DNA of 64,000 nucleotides. Source: Ochotona curzoniae. Its lineage: Eukaryota; Chordata; Mammalia; Lagomorpha; Ochotonidae. The first letter of the stretch is position 1. Each line of letters opens with the position of its first letter. Shown piece by piece: positions 59,277 to 64,000 of the stretch. The stretch is taken from contig NW_024466421.1 of assembly GCF_017591425.1 (NCBI RefSeq), forward strand, positions 310,001 through 374,000, written 5' to 3'. A model generated the notes under the pieces. That model worked only from the letters and a program-made list of their open reading frames with translations. It was not told the origin of the DNA and made no database searches. The translations under genes were made by a program, and so were the position numbers.

Positions 59277-60482
59277 TGGGCTCAGAGTGTGGGCAGGGTC
59301 AGTGTGTGGGCAGGGTCAGGGCTGGCCTGTAGGATTCACTGTGGGTCACCCTTCAGGCTGGGACTGGGGTCAGGGCTCTGGCCAGGAGTGAGAATAGGAC
59401 TCAGCCTGGGCTGTGACGCTGCCCACCCTCAGCCGGGCCAGCTGGCAGCTCCATCTACCTTCCTCTCTTTCGGTCAAGGCAGCAAGCATCCCTCCGAGTA
59501 CCACACATTAAAGGCCTCATCACCTGCTCCCGTATCCCCCCATCCCTCCCGCAGGCCCGTCAGGTCTCCATGGCACCGAGCATCCTAGGAAATGTCAGGG
59601 ACAGAGTTCCACCTGTGCACCCACCCAGGCTGCTGGGGGAGCTGCCCGAGGTGGCTTCCCGGGTTCAGCTTAGATCCTGGCTGCCAAGGCCAGTCCTTGA
59701 TCATAGCAGAAGCTGCGCCAACCACACACAAATGGACTGTGGCACTGGGGAACATTTCGCACCAGCCTCAGTTGGACGCAGGATACCTGGTGCTGTCTTT
59801 GGGCCCCTGAGGCGGTCCCAGCCAGTTCCCACTAGCTGTTGGCATGATTGCCTGAGAAATCGGTGGGCACTCCTTGGAGACCGCCCACCTGGGGTGGGAC
59901 AGAGCCCAGAAGACAATGGCAAGGAATCAGAATGTGTGAGGCACACAGGGATGGATGCCTGCAGGGAGGGGGCGGGCAGGTGCGCGGGGGAGGGTGGCGG
60001 TCAAGGCAGCAGAGTGTGCTAGTGGAGGGAGTGACCCGGGAGAAAAACGGCCAGCAAGGGGCGTGCAGGGCAGGGCTGGGCCACGCAGGCACAGGGCAGC
60101 TGCTTCCCTGCAGTGCACTCAACTGAGGCTGCTCCAGACCCGGCCCCCTTATCTCTAGCTCGGAGCTTCTCCATGGGGGCCTCTTCTAGCCCTCAGCCAT
60201 CTGTCCAAGAGTTTGTAGGCTCAGGGCTGGAGCTGATCTTGGCCAGCCCTCCTCCTCCAGACTTTGGCTACCACTTGCACAGACTTTCTGGAATCATCTT
60301 TTAAACCCAGCAGTCCAGATGCTGCTCCATGCAGAACTCTCCCACAGCCTGCGCTCTCCCTGCTCAGTCCAGAGGCCCCCTGCCCTCCTGGAGGCACCAG
60401 CTGGCCTAGCCAGGGCTGCATTGGCTGTAGGGCTGGGGTCAGTGAGGAGAGGGAGAAATAAGGCTGGATTTACAGGGGCTGG

Positions 60483-60626
60483 GGCTGGGCTCACTGGGGG
60501 AGGCTGTGTCGGTCGGCTGGGGAGGTTCAGCTGAGTGGAGGGTTATTGGCCAGGGCTGGGCTCACCGGGGAAAGCTGTGCCAGCCAACTGGGAAGGTTCA
60601 GCTGAGTGCAGGGCTGCTGGCTGGGG
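60483..60626 (+). repeat. Tandem duplication, about 72 bp, two copies
   Basis: Copies 60483-60553 and 60554-60626 share ggctgggctcac(t/c), ggggaggctgtg-like and ggttcagctgagtg blocks with moderate divergence. Confidence 0.75.
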
Positions 60627-60679
60627 CTGTACCCCATGGCAGGTCATTCAGTCTCCAGGCTGTTTGAATGGGCCAAGTG

Positions 60680-60790
60680 CTATCATTATCCCCTTTACTC
60701 AGATGGGGACACCGGGCCCTGCCACAGTCCCGCGACATACCCGAAGTTGCCCAACTGACGTGACAGACACGGGGCCAGAGTCCAGGATTT
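60680..60790 (-). repeat. Probable MIR fragment, minus orientation
   Basis: ctatcattatcccctttact, cagatggggacaccg...gttgcccaactgacgtg...gccagagtccaggatttt follows the order of a reversed MIR-type sequence by recall. Confidence 0.35.
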
Positions 60791-60827
60791 TGGATCCCAA
60801 GAGCTATGATCAAGAAAGAACCTGGTG

Positions 60828-61135
60828 GCCCGTGTGTTGGTAGAGCTGAAGAGCTGCTGCCTTCGGGGTCAGCATCCCATATGGGCACCAGCTCGAGTCC
60901 CAAGTGCTCCACTTTTAATCCAGCTTCCTGTTAATGTGCCTGGGAAAGCAGCAAAGGATGACCCAAGTGCTTAGCCCTGTATCCACATGGAAGACCCAAA
61001 AGAAGCTCCTGGCTCCTGGCTTCAGACTGGCCCAGCTCCAGCTGTTGCAGCCATTTGGGGAGTGAACTGGGGGATGGAAAGATCTCCCTCTAACTCTTCC
61101 TTTCACATAAATAAAATAAATCTTTTTAAGAAGTA
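60828..61135 (+). mobile_element. C-repeat SINE
   Basis: gcatcccatatgggcaccag, agtgctccacttttaatcc, ctgggaaagcagcaaaggat, ttggggagtgaactggggga, tail cacataaataaaataaatc. Confidence 0.85.
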
Positions 61136-62469
61136 GAGTGAGACTGATGTTGTGTAGAGGACCACATGTGGAGAGCCACGACTTCTCCCAGAAGTGACTG
61201 AATCATGGCGGGGGCAGCTGGGTCATTCCCCACCTCCTCCACCGAGGGGCTTCACACTGCCCGGGCCCTCATTTCCTACCTGGCTTCTGCACACGGGTGT
61301 CTCATGATACATAGGCCCCCTGAGGCCGTGACAGTGCTGTGGCTGGCACTGATGGAGCCGCTGCTGCGTGCCCAGCCCTCCTAGGCCCTGGCTCACCTAA
61401 CAGCACCTGTGAGGGCCCACACAGACCTCAGCCTCTCTGCCAGCTGCCCCTAGGCTGTCCTCAAGGCCAGGAACAAGGTCACCTGTGCTGCAGGGGGTGC
61501 GGCATAGGTTAGGAGGCCCACCCAGTTCTTGCCCAACCTGCTGGATCAGTCTGACACCCCACGCCCCAGGGAACCCTCAGCTACGCCCTCAGCATTTGGG
61601 GACTCCAACTTTTCCTCTGACAAGCCCCACGTTCCAGGAGCTTGGGCCTCCTTTCTCTTGGCCTGGGACTCGGCAGAGCATTGCATGGCTCCATAGCTGC
61701 AAGCCAGGCAGGGGGCCACACACCTAAGCTGGCAGCCGACTTCCTGGGTCCTGCTCCGGGCATACGGGGCACAGGAGGTGCTTGCTGGCCGCAGGGGGGT
61801 GCACGCAGCTCAGGCCACCCGCACTCACCCTGGGTGGTGGGTCAGAGGGTCAAGGTGACAGTCTGAAGTCAACAGCCCCAGTCCCCTCTATTCTGTGAGC
61901 TGTGGTGTCACACAGCCTGTGTTCACCTCCCAGGGCTCAGTTGATCCACGTACAGGGTGTGTGAGCACCTCACTGCAGCGCTGAGAAGGGAGACCTGTAG
62001 GTGACCACATGAGGCCTTAGGTGGGCACTTGTGGGCACACACCTGCCTGCTTCATGCCCTGGCCCATAGGTGAGCATGCTTGCACACGCGTGCAGCACAC
62101 ACACATCCCTTACTAGGGCGTGCACGTGGAGCAGGTGAGGCCCTCCTTTCTGTTTGCAGAGTGGGGGAAGATGGGGTGAGGCGTGGCCCGGCACTCTCGG
62201 GACCCCGGAGTGCTCGGGGCTCAGCTCTGAGCTGGCTCACTCACCATGCCACCGGTGCCTCTGAGCTCATCCCCACCGTGCAGTTGCTGGGCCACAGGAA
62301 GTTGGGAATGGATGCAACCACCCCCACAAGTGCACGCTCTAAGTACAGCTGCTCCATCTACCAAGGCCAATGGCACCTTGCTTGCAGGCCCGTGGTGGAA
62401 ACAGGACCCAAATCTGGTGTTTGGGTACCATTTTGAAAGAGACATCAGCAAGAAATCTTCACAATTGTT

Positions 62470-62712
62470 TTTTTAAATTTTTTGTTTTCTTTCAAATATT
62501 TATTTTACTTATTTGAAAGACAGAAAGGGAGAGAGAGGTCTTCCGTTTCCTGGTTAACTCCCCGGATGGTTGAAATGGCTGGAGATGGGCTGGTGTGAAG
62601 CTGCGAGCAGGGAGCTTCCTCCAGCTCTGCCGTGTGTACAGCAGCCCAAGCGCCTGGACTATCCTCCACTGCCTTCCCAGGCCATTACCAGGGAGCTGGG
62701 GCTCGGGCTGGC
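62470..62712 (-). mobile_element. C-repeat SINE, minus orientation, diverged
   Basis: aaatatttattttacttatt, gaaagacagaaagggagaga, ggttaactccccggatggtt, cttcccaggccattaccag. Confidence 0.7.
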
Positions 62713-62739
62713 TTTAAAAACTTGAGTTTTAAAGAAGTT

Positions 62740-62960
62740 TACTTTGGATCTAGTCCGTAGCCTTGGTCCAGATGCTCAAGTTTGACTTTAAATGCCTCAA
62801 ACCTCTGACAATTGCGCAATAGCTGAAGCTGTCAATCTGAGGCCTTGACCTTGAGGCTCCAGCTGGCCGTCCATGGCGGAGGCAGTAACGCTGTTACAAG
62901 CTCTGCTCACCGGGACCGAGCAACCCGACACCCCCAAGAAACTCCGAGATGAAGCCTCGC
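62740..62960. promoter_or_regulatory. Candidate enhancer with C/EBP palindrome and ERR/NR5A site
   Basis: Perfect 10-bp palindrome ATTGCGCAAT (C/EBP consensus) at 62811-62820, and TGACCTTGA at 62846-62854, whose complement TCAAGGTCA is the extended half-site bound by ERR and NR5A receptors. CCATGGCGG (YY1-like) lies at 62871-62879, and many CpGs are kept from 62865 to 62965. Unique sequence directly after an old SINE. Confidence 0.45.
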
Positions 62961-63158
62961 AAGCATTTCCACAGACCCCATCACACACACCCACGGCATG
63001 AGGCCCCTAGTCCCTAAGGGTGACTACAGTCCTGTCTCCTTCTTGTGGTGGGAGTCCAGAGTCGGAGAGGGAGGGGGAGGGGGAAGATGAATTAGGAGAC
63101 AAGGTCAGGTGTCTTGTTGGAATGAGAAGGGAGAGTCCTGTTGAAAGTGTACAGGATG

Positions 63159-63476
63159 GGGCCCAGCGCGATAGCATAGTGGCTAAAGTCCTCGCTTAAA
63201 CGCTCCAGGATTCCATATGGGCGTTGGTTCTAATCCCGGCGGCCCCGCTTCCCATCCAGCTCCCTGCTTGTGGCCTGGGAAAGCAGTCGAGGACGGCCCA
63301 AACCTTGGGGTCATTCACCCGTGTGGGAAACCCAGAAGAAGTTCTTTGCTAGTGGCTTCCAATTGGCTCAGCTCTGGCAGTTGCAGCTGGTTGGGGAGTG
63401 AACCATCGGATGGAACATCTCCTCTCTGTATATCTGCCTTTCCAATAAAAATAAATACATCTTTAAAAAGAGAAAA
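63159..63476 (+). mobile_element. C-repeat SINE, full length with 11-bp target duplication
   Basis: Head ggcccagcgcgatagcatag, catatgggcgttggttctaa, cggccccgcttcccatccag, tail tccaataaaaataaatac. Flanked by tgtacaggatg at 63148-63158 and 63477-63487. Confidence 0.93.
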
Positions 63477-63487
63477 TGTACAGGATG

Positions 63488-63735
63488 TTGGAACTGGCAT
63501 CTTATCTGGACTCCGGTTCTAATCCCAGCTCTCCGTGTCCCATGCAGCTCCCAGTGAATGCACTTGGGTAGGCAAATGAAAGATCGCCAAGTCCTTGGGC
63601 CTCTGCACCATGTGGGAGACCAGGATGGAACTTCAGCCATCTGGGGAGGGAGCCAGCAGATGGAAGCTCGCTCTAGGTCTCTCCTCTCTCTAATACTGCC
63701 TTTCAAATAAAGACAGATAATTTTTCCTAAAGTGT
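63488..63735 (+). mobile_element. C-repeat SINE, older, truncated
   Basis: ggttctaatcccagctctcc, gcagctcccagtgaatgcac, gtgggagaccaggatggaac, gggagccagcagatggaagc, tail ctttcaaataaagacagat. The younger copy was inserted just before it. Confidence 0.75.
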
Positions 63736-64000
63736 GCAAGATGCCAGACCCCCTACCTCCTCCCCTCTGCTCCCCCGCCCCCATAGCCTCTCAGGCCTGC
63801 CTCTCTATGGACCCATACATGTCTAGCTTTACTCAAAAATAAGCAAAACCAATCCCCAGGGCCCAGCCTCTGGATACTGTGCAGGTGCAGCCTGTCCTGG
63901 CCGCGTGTGGAGTCTGGGGTGGAGGCAGCTCACCGCAGCTCGGCCAGGCCTCTGCCAGCAGCATGATGAAGGGCCTGCGCGGAAGGGCCTGGCTCCATCA

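Larger units (their letters stand above)
51800..64000. other. 5' flank of SLC45A4
   Basis: No exon or gene recognised on either strand in 12 kb. GPR20, the next gene in other mammals, is not visible. Contents are a (TG)44 tract, a 41-bp minisatellite, many SINEs, probable MIR fragments (near 56.5 and 60.7 kb) and candidate regulatory clusters listed separately. It could be intronic to a longer SLC45A4 isoform. Confidence 0.55.

Noticed and set aside
52500..64000. Possible GPR20 or other upstream gene
   Set aside because: No seven-TM frame or other recognisable protein on either strand.

Overview
This is mammalian genomic DNA: isochore-like GC-rich sequence with exons split by GT-AG introns, and dense tRNA-headed SINEs of the lagomorph C-repeat type. 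The SINEs end in A-rich, AATAAA-like tails, and their form (a 'gcctagtggctaaagtcc' head and a '(cc)aataaaaataaat' tail) looks more like pika (Ochotona) than rabbit; that genus assignment is inference. No bacterial operon, CRISPR array or integrated virus is visible.

The window holds one recognisable protein-coding gene, SLC45A4, on the minus strand. Seven coding exons can be placed to the base with correct splice sites and phases (24697-24454, 9488-9300, 8584-8405, 8117-7123, 6760-6661, 4178-3967, 3218-2850). Together they encode a predicted 762-residue 12-TM transporter with no stop codon or frameshift. The 3' UTR runs to two AATAAA signals (2006-2001 and 1900-1895). The first coding exon carries about 413 nt of 5' leader with at least two upstream ORFs. 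A CpG island at about 50.9-52.1 kb holds an inverted CCAAT box, GC boxes and a clean leftward splice donor at 51323, so it is the probable main promoter and non-coding exon 1. Transcription would cover about 49.6 kb.

Region by region: 1-1870 is intergenic; 1875-9488 is the compact 3' half of the gene; 9489-24453 and 25111-51322 are large introns filled with SINEs and a few AT-rich or CpG-rich islands that look like regulatory elements; 51.3-51.8 kb is the promoter; 52-64 kb is 5' flank (or the intron of a longer isoform) with a (TG)44 tract, a 41-bp minisatellite, a SINE cluster and a candidate enhancer near 62.8 kb. The neighbours known from other mammals (DENND3 downstream, GPR20 upstream) do not appear here.

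The most unusual structure is a set of minisatellites inside SLC45A4 introns. Two of them run right up to the splice acceptors of coding exons, and at the 212-nt exon the real acceptor is effectively the first copy of the repeat, so its intron contains about 15 copied, acceptor-like CAG sites. A second point of interest is the uORF-bearing leader on a gene tied to polyamine transport. I found no wholly new multi-gene system.
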